Under the pieces are notes generated by a model that was not told the DNA's origin, did no database searches, and saw nothing but the letters and a program-made list of their open reading frames with translations. Shown in pieces: positions 1 through 4,805 of a stretch of 5,728 bases of DNA. The position numbers were made by a program, and so were the translations under genes. Source of the stretch: Chloroflexia bacterium (GTDB lineage: Bacteria > Chloroflexota > Chloroflexia > Thermomicrobiales > UBA6265). The stretch covers positions 1-5,728 of the forward strand of contig JACCYX010000553.1 in NCBI GenBank assembly GCA_013696265.1. The letters run 5' to 3'. Each line of letters opens with the position of its first letter. Position 1 is the first letter of the stretch.

Positions 1-980
1 GGAAAAATGCTGCCATGCGCCGTATTGCCGCCGCCATGCAGGATCACGCTGACGTTGGCGGCGCTGGCCGAGGCGGCGATCTTCTGGCACACGGAGAAGC
101 CGCCGACCCAGTTGATATCGGGCTGCACGATGTCGGCCACCCGATGGTTGATCGCCCATTGAAACGGGTAGGTGGTGTACCAGTGCTCGCCGGTCGCCAG
201 CGTCTGCCACGGCAGCCGGTCGCGGACCGCGACGTGGGCGTCGTGATCGTCGGGGAGCAGGTATTCCTCGATCCACTTCAGCTTGTAGGGACGCAGCGCC
301 TCCGCCAGCCGCACGGTGTATTCGATGTCGAACGCCATCCAGCAGTCGATCATCAGTTCGCACTCGTCGCCGATCTGCTCGCGCGTTTTGGCGACGAACT
401 CCACGTTCTTGTGGAGACCTTCGAGACCATCGGCCGGTCCGTACGGGCAAGCCAGCTTGAACGCGCCGAACCCAAGTTCCTGATACCAGTCAATGTCGTT
501 GCCGGTGGCGTAGCAGAAGAGCCGGTCCTTCTGGGGTCCACCGGCAAGCTCGTAAACCGGCTTGCCCTCCAGCCTGCCGTGCGCGTCCCAGCAAGCGAGA
601 TCGACGGCGCTCACGGCGTACGACGCCAGGCCAGCGGCGCCGAACGGGGAAGTCAGGCGAAAGAGCTTGTCAGCGAGCCGCTCCTTGGCGAAGACACTTT
701 CGCCGATCAGGTTGGGCGCGAGATGGTCGTCGATGATCGCCGCCGAAACACGGCCGTTGCCGGTCTGGCCATAACCAGTCGTACCGTCTTCGAGCGTGAC
801 CCTGCACCAGATCAGTTCCCACTTCGGAACCCAAAGGCTTCGATGCCGCTTCACCTCGGGATACCGGGACATCGGGTTCGCGACTTCGGCATCCGCCGAC
901 CACGGCTCGCGTCGCCCCTTCGTGGTGGCCACGCGCGGCGGCGCGTTGAGCCTGACGGCTTCGATATTGGCGATCTTCAA
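1..980 (-). CDS. L-rhamnonate dehydratase-like enolase-superfamily sugar-acid dehydratase (3' end missing)
   Basis: Enzymes of this group use Mg2+ to abstract the proton alpha to a carboxylate and eliminate water, giving a 2-keto-3-deoxy sugar acid in the cytoplasm. The visible 326 residues run off the left edge, about 70-80 residues short of the usual family length. The capping domain contains NPMSRY (35-40) and VDLACWD (126-132). The barrel carries the three expected metal ligands, D212 (IDCWM), E238 (KWIEE) and E265 (GEH), then H266, D288 (QPD) and H315 (LHGGG) as the likely acid/base set. Their spacing closely follows E. coli RhmD (D226, E252, E280, H281, D302, H329, as I recall them), and the DCWM..DV.Y motif is also shared. 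No good ATG lies upstream; the TTG at 980-978 is preceded by AGGAG eight bases away, so I chose it. Substrate could be L-rhamnonate or a related aldonate. The family is confident, the exact substrate is not. Confidence 0.9.
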   Translation of the reverse strand, partial: MKIANIEAVRLNAPPRVATTKGRREPWSADAEVANPMSRYPEVKRHRSLWVPKWELIWCRVTLEDGTTGYGQTGNGRVSAAIIDDHLAPNLIGESVFAKERLADKLFRLTSPFGAAGLASYAVSAVDLACWDAHGRLEGKPVYELAGGPQKDRLFCYATGNDIDWYQELGFGAFKLACPYGPADGLEGLHKNVEFVAKTREQIGDECELMIDCWMAFDIEYTVRLAEALRPYKLKWIEEYLLPDDHDAHVAVRDRLPWQTLATGEHWYTTYPFQWAINHRVADIVQPDINWVGGFSVCQKIAASASAANVSVILHGGGNTAHGSIF

Positions 981-988
981 GGACCTCT

Positions 989-993
989 CTCCT
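989..993 (-). promoter_or_regulatory. Ribosome-binding site that fixes the TTG start
   Basis: On the minus strand AGGAG lies in a purine-rich run (GAGGAGAGAGG) and ends eight bases before TTG at 980. The next in-frame ATG is codon 37, inside the conserved NPMSRY motif, so the TTG is the sensible start. Confidence 0.7.
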
Positions 994-1051
994 CGCTTTC
1001 CTCCGGTGGACGATACCCCGCTTATGACCTTGGCCAGCCCGGTTGGCGCGT

Positions 1052-1111
1052 TCAACGACGCTTCCCGTTCGCGATCCCGATCACACATCGCCCGAGGCGA
1101 AACTCGCGCAT
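1052..1111 (-). CDS. Possible 19-residue leader peptide upstream of the dehydratase
   Basis: A minus-strand ATG at 1111-1109 is preceded by AGGAG (1120-1116, spacing four bases) within AGGAGAGGAATG. It opens a 19-codon frame ending in TGA at 1054-1052. The peptide would be MREFRLGRCVIGIANGKRR, with five arginines. It lies roughly 35 bases downstream of the predicted transcription start and about 70 bases before the dehydratase start. An 8-base inverted repeat (1126-1133 and 1075-1082) brackets its ribosome-binding site, with the second arm inside the peptide's own codons. What is seen is a start, a Shine-Dalgarno and a stop; that it is translated or regulatory is inference. Short frames like this also arise by chance in GC-rich DNA. 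Confidence 0.25.
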   Translation of the reverse strand: MREFRLGRCVIGIANGKRR

Positions 1112-1133
1112 TCCTCTCCTGTTCGGATCGGGA
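1075..1133 (-). promoter_or_regulatory. 8-bp inverted repeat in the dehydratase mRNA leader
   Basis: TCCCGATC at 1075-1082 and GATCGGGA at 1126-1133 are perfect complements separated by 43 bases. The predicted transcript starts near 1145, so this stem would form close to the 5' end of the dehydratase mRNA and enclose the leader-peptide ribosome-binding site. There is no U-tract, so it is not an ordinary intrinsic terminator. Confidence 0.3.
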
Positions 1134-1151
1134 CCTTTCAGAATGGCCGGG

Positions 1152-1180
1152 ATCGTAGCAACCGTCACCGAGGCTGTCAA
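1152..1180 (-). promoter_or_regulatory. Sigma-70-type promoter for the dehydratase gene
   Basis: On the minus strand TTGACA (1180-1175) is a perfect -35, followed by a 17-base spacer and TACGAT (1157-1152), which matches the -10 consensus at four of six positions including the key first A and last T. Transcription would begin near 1145 and give a leader of about 165 bases before the TTG start. Confidence 0.5.
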
Positions 1181-1395
1181 CGTCGCGGTCCGTTCCGGTC
1201 GAACACGCTCAGAAGGGAATCGGAACCCCGTGGCGGCTGAATGTACAACCACTGATCACCCGCCGCATTCGACCAGCCAACGTACCCGATGCGTACCGGG
1301 GCTTGCTTCAAGAACCGGATTGCTTCCTCGGCATGGTCATCGACTGAACAGATAGCGTGTGAGGTTCGCCCACGTGACCGCCATGTAAGGTCCGG
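1177..1395 (-). pseudogene. Doubtful remnant or short coding frame, unrecognised
   Basis: One minus-strand frame is open from just after a TAG at 1398-1396 to a TGA at 1179-1177. It has no ATG; the first reasonable start is a TTG at 1311-1309, which would give 44 residues. The translation has protein-like segments (for example VRIGYVGWSNAAGDQWLYI) rather than the Arg/Pro/Ala-rich look of most antisense frames here. Its upstream end meets the REP-like unit, and its stop overlaps the -35 of the dehydratase promoter. It could be the tail of a decayed gene or simply chance. I do not recognise a family. Confidence 0.2.
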
Positions 1396-1447
1396 CTACG
1401 CCGGACGCGCTTCGCGCAGGGATTCCTCGCTGACGCTCGGAATGACG
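1391..1447 (-). repeat. REP-like hairpin repeat, unit 1
   Basis: Read on the minus strand the unit starts CGTCATTCCGAGC and continues into GAGGAATCCCTGCGCGAAG and a perfect 6-bp hairpin (TCCGGC TAC GCCGGA, 1391-1405). The head forms a hairpin at 1422-1443: five pairs (ATTCC/GGAAT), tandem G-A and A-G mismatches, then two G-C pairs and a 4-base loop. A second small hairpin, CGCG-CTT-CGCG, follows the CCGG stem. Two blocks of 13 and 21 bases (1435-1447 and 1410-1430) are identical to unit 2 in inverted orientation. Confidence 0.7.
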
Positions 1448-1537
1448 GTTGGGGTATGGCGCACTGGATGCGCGAGCTGAGAGCCGTCTTGGCCAGACGC
1501 CCAATGCAGAATCCCCGTTACCGACCGCCCCCTTAGT

Positions 1538-1587
1538 CGTCATTCCGAGCTTGCGAGGAATCCCTGCGCGAAGAGCATCGGCCGGAG
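1538..1587 (+). repeat. REP-like hairpin repeat, unit 2 (inverted relative to unit 1)
   Basis: Starts CGTCATTCCGAGC (1538-1550) and continues through a 21-base block (1553-1573) identical to unit 1, then decays in similarity towards 1587. The hairpin at 1542-1561 has the same stem as unit 1, including the tandem G-A mismatch, but the loop is TT instead of GTCA. The two units face each other head to head across about 90 bases, like a BIME. There is no transposase in the window; such elements are usually mobilised in trans. Confidence 0.7.
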
Positions 1588-1700
1588 GTCGATCAGGATT
1601 GGCCAGGACCGGCATCCGTTACCACAAACCGGTTTTCGCACCGCTGCGCATAGTGACACCGCCGCGCCGAAGGATCGGAATGACAATCCGCATTTGGGTA

Positions 1701-1728
1701 TTGACAAGCGAAGATCGGTCACTAGAAT
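1701..1728 (+). promoter_or_regulatory. Sigma-70-type promoter for the regulator operon
   Basis: TTGACA (1701-1706) is a perfect -35, followed by a 16-base spacer and TAGAAT (1723-1728), a one-mismatch -10. The start of transcription would be near 1735, some 54 bases before the chosen ATG. The local sequence is much richer in A and T than the coding DNA around it. It likely drives the GntR gene and the hydrolase, possibly reading on into the transporter genes. Confidence 0.65.
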
Positions 1729-1736
1729 GATTGACT

Positions 1737-1756
1737 ATCGATTATCTATCATCGAT
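1737..1756. promoter_or_regulatory. Candidate operator: 20-bp dyad just downstream of the -10
   Basis: ATCGATTATCTATCATCGAT is symmetric at eight of ten base-pair positions, of the form ATCGATnATnnATnATCGAT. It would span about +3 to +22 of the predicted transcript, where a bound dimer blocks initiation. GntR regulators of the FCD group bind short palindromes as dimers and often repress their own genes, and the next gene is such a regulator. Binding is inferred from position and symmetry, not from a known consensus. Confidence 0.5.
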
Positions 1757-1773
1757 GGGTTGACGTTGTGCGC

Positions 1774-1780
1774 AAGAGGG
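1774..1780 (+). promoter_or_regulatory. Ribosome-binding site choosing ATG 1789
   Basis: AAGAGGG sits eight bases before ATG at 1789. The upstream in-frame GTG at 1768 has no comparable purine run in front of it, so the shorter protein is preferred. Confidence 0.55.
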
Positions 1781-1788
1781 CTCTCGCG

Positions 1789-2481
1789 ATGGATGAATCC
1801 GGCAATCGGTCTGGACGCCGCGTCTTCCGCGAAGACGTCAAGGAGTTCCTGCTCGACGCCATCCTTGGCGGCGACCTGAAGCCCGGCGACCGCATCGTTG
1901 AAACGCGGGTCGCCCAACAAGTGGGTGTCAGCCAGGGACCCGTGCGAGAAGCACTCCGCGACCTTGAACTCTTCGGATTCGTCGTCAGCGAGCCGTTTCG
2001 AGGAACGAGAGTCAGAGAAATCACGCCGGCCGACCTCATCGAGGTCTATCCGATCCGGGCCGCGCTCGAAGGAGTCGCCGCGCGGGACGCGGCACGCCAC
2101 ATGGACCACGACGCGATTCGACATTTGGAGTCCTGCCTGGAGACGATGCGGCAGGCGGCACACAACAATGACCGAAAAACGCACATCGAAGCTGACATTC
2201 AGTTTCACCGCTTCATTGTCCTGAAATCCGGCAACCGCATGCTCCTCCAGATGTGGGAGAACACCCGGCTCTCGAGCTCCACGATCGTCACCGTCGCGCT
2301 CAGTCACCGCACGCTGTTGGAGCTGGCCGATCGGCACATGGAGATCATCGACGCGCTGACGCGCCAGGATTCCGAACTCGCGGAAACGGTCATGCGATCG
2401 CACATCGAAGAGCTGGCAACCTGGATTGCCGACGATCAGGTGGACATCTCGTTGTCAACCACGGACAAGGAGATCGCATGA
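1789..2481 (+). CDS. GntR-family transcriptional regulator, FCD (FadR-type) subfamily
   Basis: A cytoplasmic DNA-binding regulator of 230 residues, normal length for the subfamily. The N-terminal winged helix-turn-helix covers about residues 12-78, with the typical GDLKPGDRIVE, the recognition region VGVSQGPVREALRDLE, and a wing ending near FRGTRVREI. The C-terminal all-helical FCD domain (about 83-220) carries the expected metal-site residues D136, H140, H183 and H205, a site that in this family often helps bind carboxylate effectors. An alternative GTG start at 1768 adds seven residues but lacks a good ribosome-binding site. It follows a strong promoter and a dyad likely to be its own operator. 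Its stop overlaps the start of the next gene as ATGA, so the two are probably co-translated. A local regulator sensing an organic or sugar acid is likely; the ligand is unknown. Confidence 0.92.
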   Translation: MDESGNRSGRRVFREDVKEFLLDAILGGDLKPGDRIVETRVAQQVGVSQGPVREALRDLELFGFVVSEPFRGTRVREITPADLIEVYPIRAALEGVAARDAARHMDHDAIRHLESCLETMRQAAHNNDRKTHIEADIQFHRFIVLKSGNRMLLQMWENTRLSSSTIVTVALSHRTLLELADRHMEIIDALTRQDSELAETVMRSHIEELATWIADDQVDISLSTTDKEIA

Positions 2482-3200
2482 CCCGGCGCCTGGTCGACCT
2501 GTCGATGCCCGTTCACAACGACATGCAGACGTTCCCCCGAGTCGTCAAACCGTCGCTCGAGATGTGGGAAACCTGGGAGGAATTCGCCGAGCGGTCCGGC
2601 GCGGCCAAGCATGGAGCGACTTCCCTGACCGCGACCTATCGCGTCGAGATCGGCGACCACATCGGCACCCATATCGACGCGCAGCGGCACATCGTTCCCG
2701 CCGCGCCCGGTCCGGAAGGCATTCCGCTCGACTACTGCTACGGCGATGGAGTCCTTCTCGACGTTCGGCACAAGGCTCCAGGCGAGGGCATCACGGTCGC
2801 CGATCTTCAGTCCGCATTGTCCAGAATCGGTTACACGCTGAAGCCACTGGATATCGTCCTCATCCACACGGGCGCCGGCGCGTACCAGGAGGAACCGCGC
2901 TACCTGACCGATCACTGCGGGATGACCGAGTGCGCCACGATCTGGCTCATCGAGCAAGGCATCAAGGTCATGGGCATCGACGCGATTACTTTCGACCCGC
3001 CGATGTGGGCGATGTTCGAGCGCAAGGAGTTCTGGAAGGCGCATCAGGTGATGCGCGATCACGAGTATTTCCACCTCGAAAACATGACCAACTTCGACCG
3101 GATCGGACGGCCGCACGGATTCACGCTTTCGCTTTTCCCCGTGCTCTGGGTCGGCACGACAGCGGCGCCAGTGCGAGCGGTCGCGATCGTGGACGAGTAG
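2478..3200 (+). CDS. Cyclase-family (PF04199) metal-dependent hydrolase
   Basis: A 240-residue protein of the family that includes kynurenine formamidase (KynB) and isatin hydrolase: metal-dependent enzymes cleaving amide or ring bonds next to a carboxylate or aromatic group. The opening RRLVDLSMPVHNDMQTFP is the usual first strand. The metal motif is HIGTHIDAQRH (H61, H65, D67, H71), where the usual proline two residues after the aspartate is Q69. Later landmarks are LIHTGAG (128-134), VMGIDAITFDPP (164-175), H195, H199 and the ENMTN block (201-205), which corresponds to the family's EnLtNl motif. AAGGAG lies five bases before ATG 2478, and the start overlaps the regulator's stop by four bases. 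KynB itself seems unlikely, since no other kynurenine genes are present; a lactone or sugar-acid-derived substrate would fit the locus but is unproven. No signal peptide is evident. Confidence 0.88.
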   Translation: MTRRLVDLSMPVHNDMQTFPRVVKPSLEMWETWEEFAERSGAAKHGATSLTATYRVEIGDHIGTHIDAQRHIVPAAPGPEGIPLDYCYGDGVLLDVRHKAPGEGITVADLQSALSRIGYTLKPLDIVLIHTGAGAYQEEPRYLTDHCGMTECATIWLIEQGIKVMGIDAITFDPPMWAMFERKEFWKAHQVMRDHEYFHLENMTNFDRIGRPHGFTLSLFPVLWVGTTAAPVRAVAIVDE

Positions 3201-3353
3201 ACCGTCGAGCAGAGCCATCAACGTCGGGAAAGGAGGCAACATTTCCGGCAGATTCATGGGTTCCAACCGATCGCATGCCAACCCCTGGCCCGGCACACAG
3301 TCGCCCACGCGCGACTCTATCCGTCAGCCGGGACAGCAGAAGGAACGTCCAAC
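3201..3353 (+). promoter_or_regulatory. Leader of the solute-binding-protein gene: orphan Shine-Dalgarno, short frame and two-part hairpin
   Basis: Three things are visible. A near-perfect Shine-Dalgarno AAAGGAGG (3229-3236) has no normally spaced start; the first ATG (3256) is 19 bases on. That ATG opens a 33-codon frame whose stop TGA (3355-3357) overlaps the next gene's ATG as ATGA. A composite hairpin at 3289-3332 has an outer 6-bp stem (CCCGGC/GCCGGG) and an inner 6-bp stem (AGTCGC/GCGACT, 3299-3316), ending shortly before the gene's own ribosome-binding site AAGGA (3340-3344). I see no clear promoter in the gap, so transcription probably enters from the hydrolase gene. Confidence 0.35.
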
Positions 3354-4697
3354 ATGAGCCATTTTCGACCAACACGGCGTGATGTCATTCGTACACTTGG
3401 CGTGGGCGCCGGAGCTTCCGCCTTCGCGCTCGGCGGAAACCAGCGTGGCCTGGGCGCCCCGCGGTCCCACGGCAACGTGCTCTTCACGCGAGGCCAGAGC
3501 GAGAACCCGGAACTGACCTGGGCGATCAACGCCCAATCCGGGACCGAAATCGACCTCGTCCAGGCGGTCGTGGATTCCTTCCTCGCCGAAAACCCCGGCT
3601 ATCGAGTCACGGTACTCAACTACGATCCGATCACCTATGACCAGATCCTGCTCACGGATGTCTCCGCCGGCACGCTGCCCGACCTGTTCGTCAGTGCTGA
3701 TGTCTTCACCAAGCCGTTCTTCGATTCCGGGCTAACGGCGGACCTGATTCCGCTGGCCGAATCGACCGGATTCGATCTCACCACCTTCGATGAGAAGTTC
3801 ATCGAACTCGGGATGTACGAGGGCAAACTCGGTTTCCTGCCCCGGGCCGCCGATGTCGTCGTCACCTACTACAACAAGCGCATGTTCGACGAGGCCGGCG
3901 TGGCGTACCCAGCCGAGGACTGGACGTACGGGGACATGCTCGCCGCCGCCGAGGCGCTGACGATCAAGTCATCCGACGGCGCCACGACGCAATATGGCGT
4001 TGCGGCCGGCTACTCGTGGTGGGCGTACTGGGTGCCAATGGTGATCGCCGAAGGCGGGCAAATCCTCTCCGACGACAACTCCGAGGCGGTCTTCAATTCA
4101 CCCGAGGGCCAACGCGCGTGGGGATACATCTTCGAAGGGTTGTCCAACGGCTGGTTCGCGCCGCCTTCAGTTCAGCAGGAGATGGGCGGCGACGGGGTGC
4201 CGTTCAACGTGGGCCTGGCGGCCATGACATTCACCGTGCGGGCGGCGGTACCCACCGTCCGGAGCCAGCTCACCGACGACTGGGATGTCCAGCTCGTCCC
4301 CCAGGGATCGACCCGCCGGTCGACGGGCATGGGGACCATGGGCTATGCGATTTCCTCCCAAACCGAGGATCCGGCGGCCGCCTGGAACCTGCTGGAGTAC
4401 GCCTACTCCGACGGCATGCGGTTCTTCATGGAGTCGTACCTGGTGGTGCCGCCGATCACCACATTCTATGACGATCCCACCTGGCGGGAACTTCCGGGAC
4501 CACCGTACAACAACGACATTTTCGTCACCGCCACCGATGACGCCATGCTCCCGCCGCCGTTGCCGTTCTACAGTACCGGCAACTTTCGTCGGGCGATGGA
4601 AGACGGCATCGACGCCGTGCTTCTGGGGCAGATGTCGCCAGAAGACGCCGTCAACAACATGGCCGCCGAAGCGACGCGCTCGCTCCAGTCGGGCTGA
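3354..4697 (+). CDS. Tat-exported extracellular sugar-binding protein of a CUT1 ABC transporter
   Basis: A family 1 solute-binding protein of 447 residues, the receptor that captures a carbohydrate outside the membrane and delivers it to the permeases. The N-terminus has a twin-arginine signal, TRRDVIR (7-13), followed by a weakly hydrophobic Gly/Ala stretch to about residue 28. No lipobox cysteine follows. The mature part shows family landmarks: an opening strand (LTWAIN, 54-59), a helix with FLAENPGYRV (76-85), SAGTLPDLFV, LPRAADVVVTYYNKRMFDEAGV, and the aromatic-rich YSWWAYWVP that is typical of sugar-binding clefts. AAGGA lies nine bases before ATG 3354. The adjacent MalF-type permease supports a CUT1 importer. 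The substrate cannot be assigned; the dehydratase nearby suggests a sugar, sugar acid or glycoside. Confidence 0.92.
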   Translation: MSHFRPTRRDVIRTLGVGAGASAFALGGNQRGLGAPRSHGNVLFTRGQSENPELTWAINAQSGTEIDLVQAVVDSFLAENPGYRVTVLNYDPITYDQILLTDVSAGTLPDLFVSADVFTKPFFDSGLTADLIPLAESTGFDLTTFDEKFIELGMYEGKLGFLPRAADVVVTYYNKRMFDEAGVAYPAEDWTYGDMLAAAEALTIKSSDGATTQYGVAAGYSWWAYWVPMVIAEGGQILSDDNSEAVFNSPEGQRAWGYIFEGLSNGWFAPPSVQQEMGGDGVPFNVGLAAMTFTVRAAVPTVRSQLTDDWDVQLVPQGSTRRSTGMGTMGYAISSQTEDPAAAWNLLEYAYSDGMRFFMESYLVVPPITTFYDDPTWRELPGPPYNNDIFVTATDDAMLPPPLPFYSTGNFRRAMEDGIDAVLLGQMSPEDAVNNMAAEATRSLQSG

Positions 4698-4745
4698 TCG
4701 CCGCCAACCGGGAGGCGGCGGATGGGCTACCACCTCCCGGATTGG
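4698..4745 (+). promoter_or_regulatory. Two mutually exclusive hairpins between binding-protein and permease genes
   Basis: Hairpin A pairs CGCCGCC (4699-4705) with GGCGGCG (4714-4720) over an 8-base loop. Hairpin B pairs CCAACCGGGAGG (4704-4715) with CCTCCCGG-a-TTGG (4733-4745): twelve pairs with a single bulged A at 4741 and a 17-base loop. They share 4704-4705 and 4714-4715, so only one can form at a time. Hairpin A begins directly after the stop codon. No U-tract follows, so this is more likely an mRNA-stability or partial-termination element lowering permease expression relative to the binding protein, as known for malE-malF, than a full terminator. Confidence 0.6.
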
Positions 4746-4805
4746 CTCCAGAAAACTGGGCGTTGAAGCGGGGGACCGATCCTCGATACGGGAGACTCTT
4801 TGACG

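Larger units (their letters stand above)
981..1788. other. Divergent intergenic region between the dehydratase and the GntR regulator
   Basis: About 800 bases without a convincing gene. From left to right it holds the dehydratase leader (981-1145) with a possible leader peptide, a minus-strand promoter (1152-1180), a doubtful minus-strand coding remnant (1177-1395), two inverted REP-like units (1391-1447 and 1538-1587) around a 90-base spacer, a stretch at 1588-1700 in which I see nothing except a 10-base match (1675-1684) to the repeat head, then a plus-strand promoter and a dyad (1701-1756). No tRNA, CRISPR array or transposase is visible here. Confidence 0.7.

Noticed and set aside
15..1355. 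446-codon plus-strand open frame
   Set aside because: It is antisense to the dehydratase, whose minus-strand translation carries the full set of metal-ligand and catalytic motifs, and it runs on through both the promoter and leader. GC-rich genes often leave such open antisense frames.
1485..1499. CGTCT-TGGCC-AGACG hairpin as a terminator between the inverted repeats
   Set aside because: Only five pairs and no U-tract on either strand; no gene ends nearby.
1391..1587. Insertion sequence or MITE with terminal inverted repeats
   Set aside because: The inverted units are REP-like hairpins with no clear target-site duplication at the outer ends and no transposase, so a paired REP reading fits better.
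1675..1684. Third copy of the hairpin repeat
   Set aside because: Only TCGGAATGAC matches the repeat head; the rest of the unit and the second arm are absent, so it is at most a decayed half.
1768..1788. GTG 1768 as start of the GntR regulator
   Set aside because: No good ribosome-binding sequence precedes it, while ATG 1789 has AAGAGGG at eight bases. It cannot be fully excluded.
2253..2477. 75-residue N-terminal extension of the hydrolase
   Set aside because: It lies out of frame inside the GntR gene; ATG 2478 has AAGGAG in front and begins exactly at the family's first strand.
2436..3308. 290-codon minus-strand open frame
   Set aside because: Antisense to the cyclase-family gene, whose HxGTHxD motif and start-stop overlap with the regulator are clear.
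4698..4745. Intrinsic transcription terminator after the binding-protein gene
   Set aside because: The stems are strong but no run of T follows, and the next gene is a functionally linked permease on the same strand.
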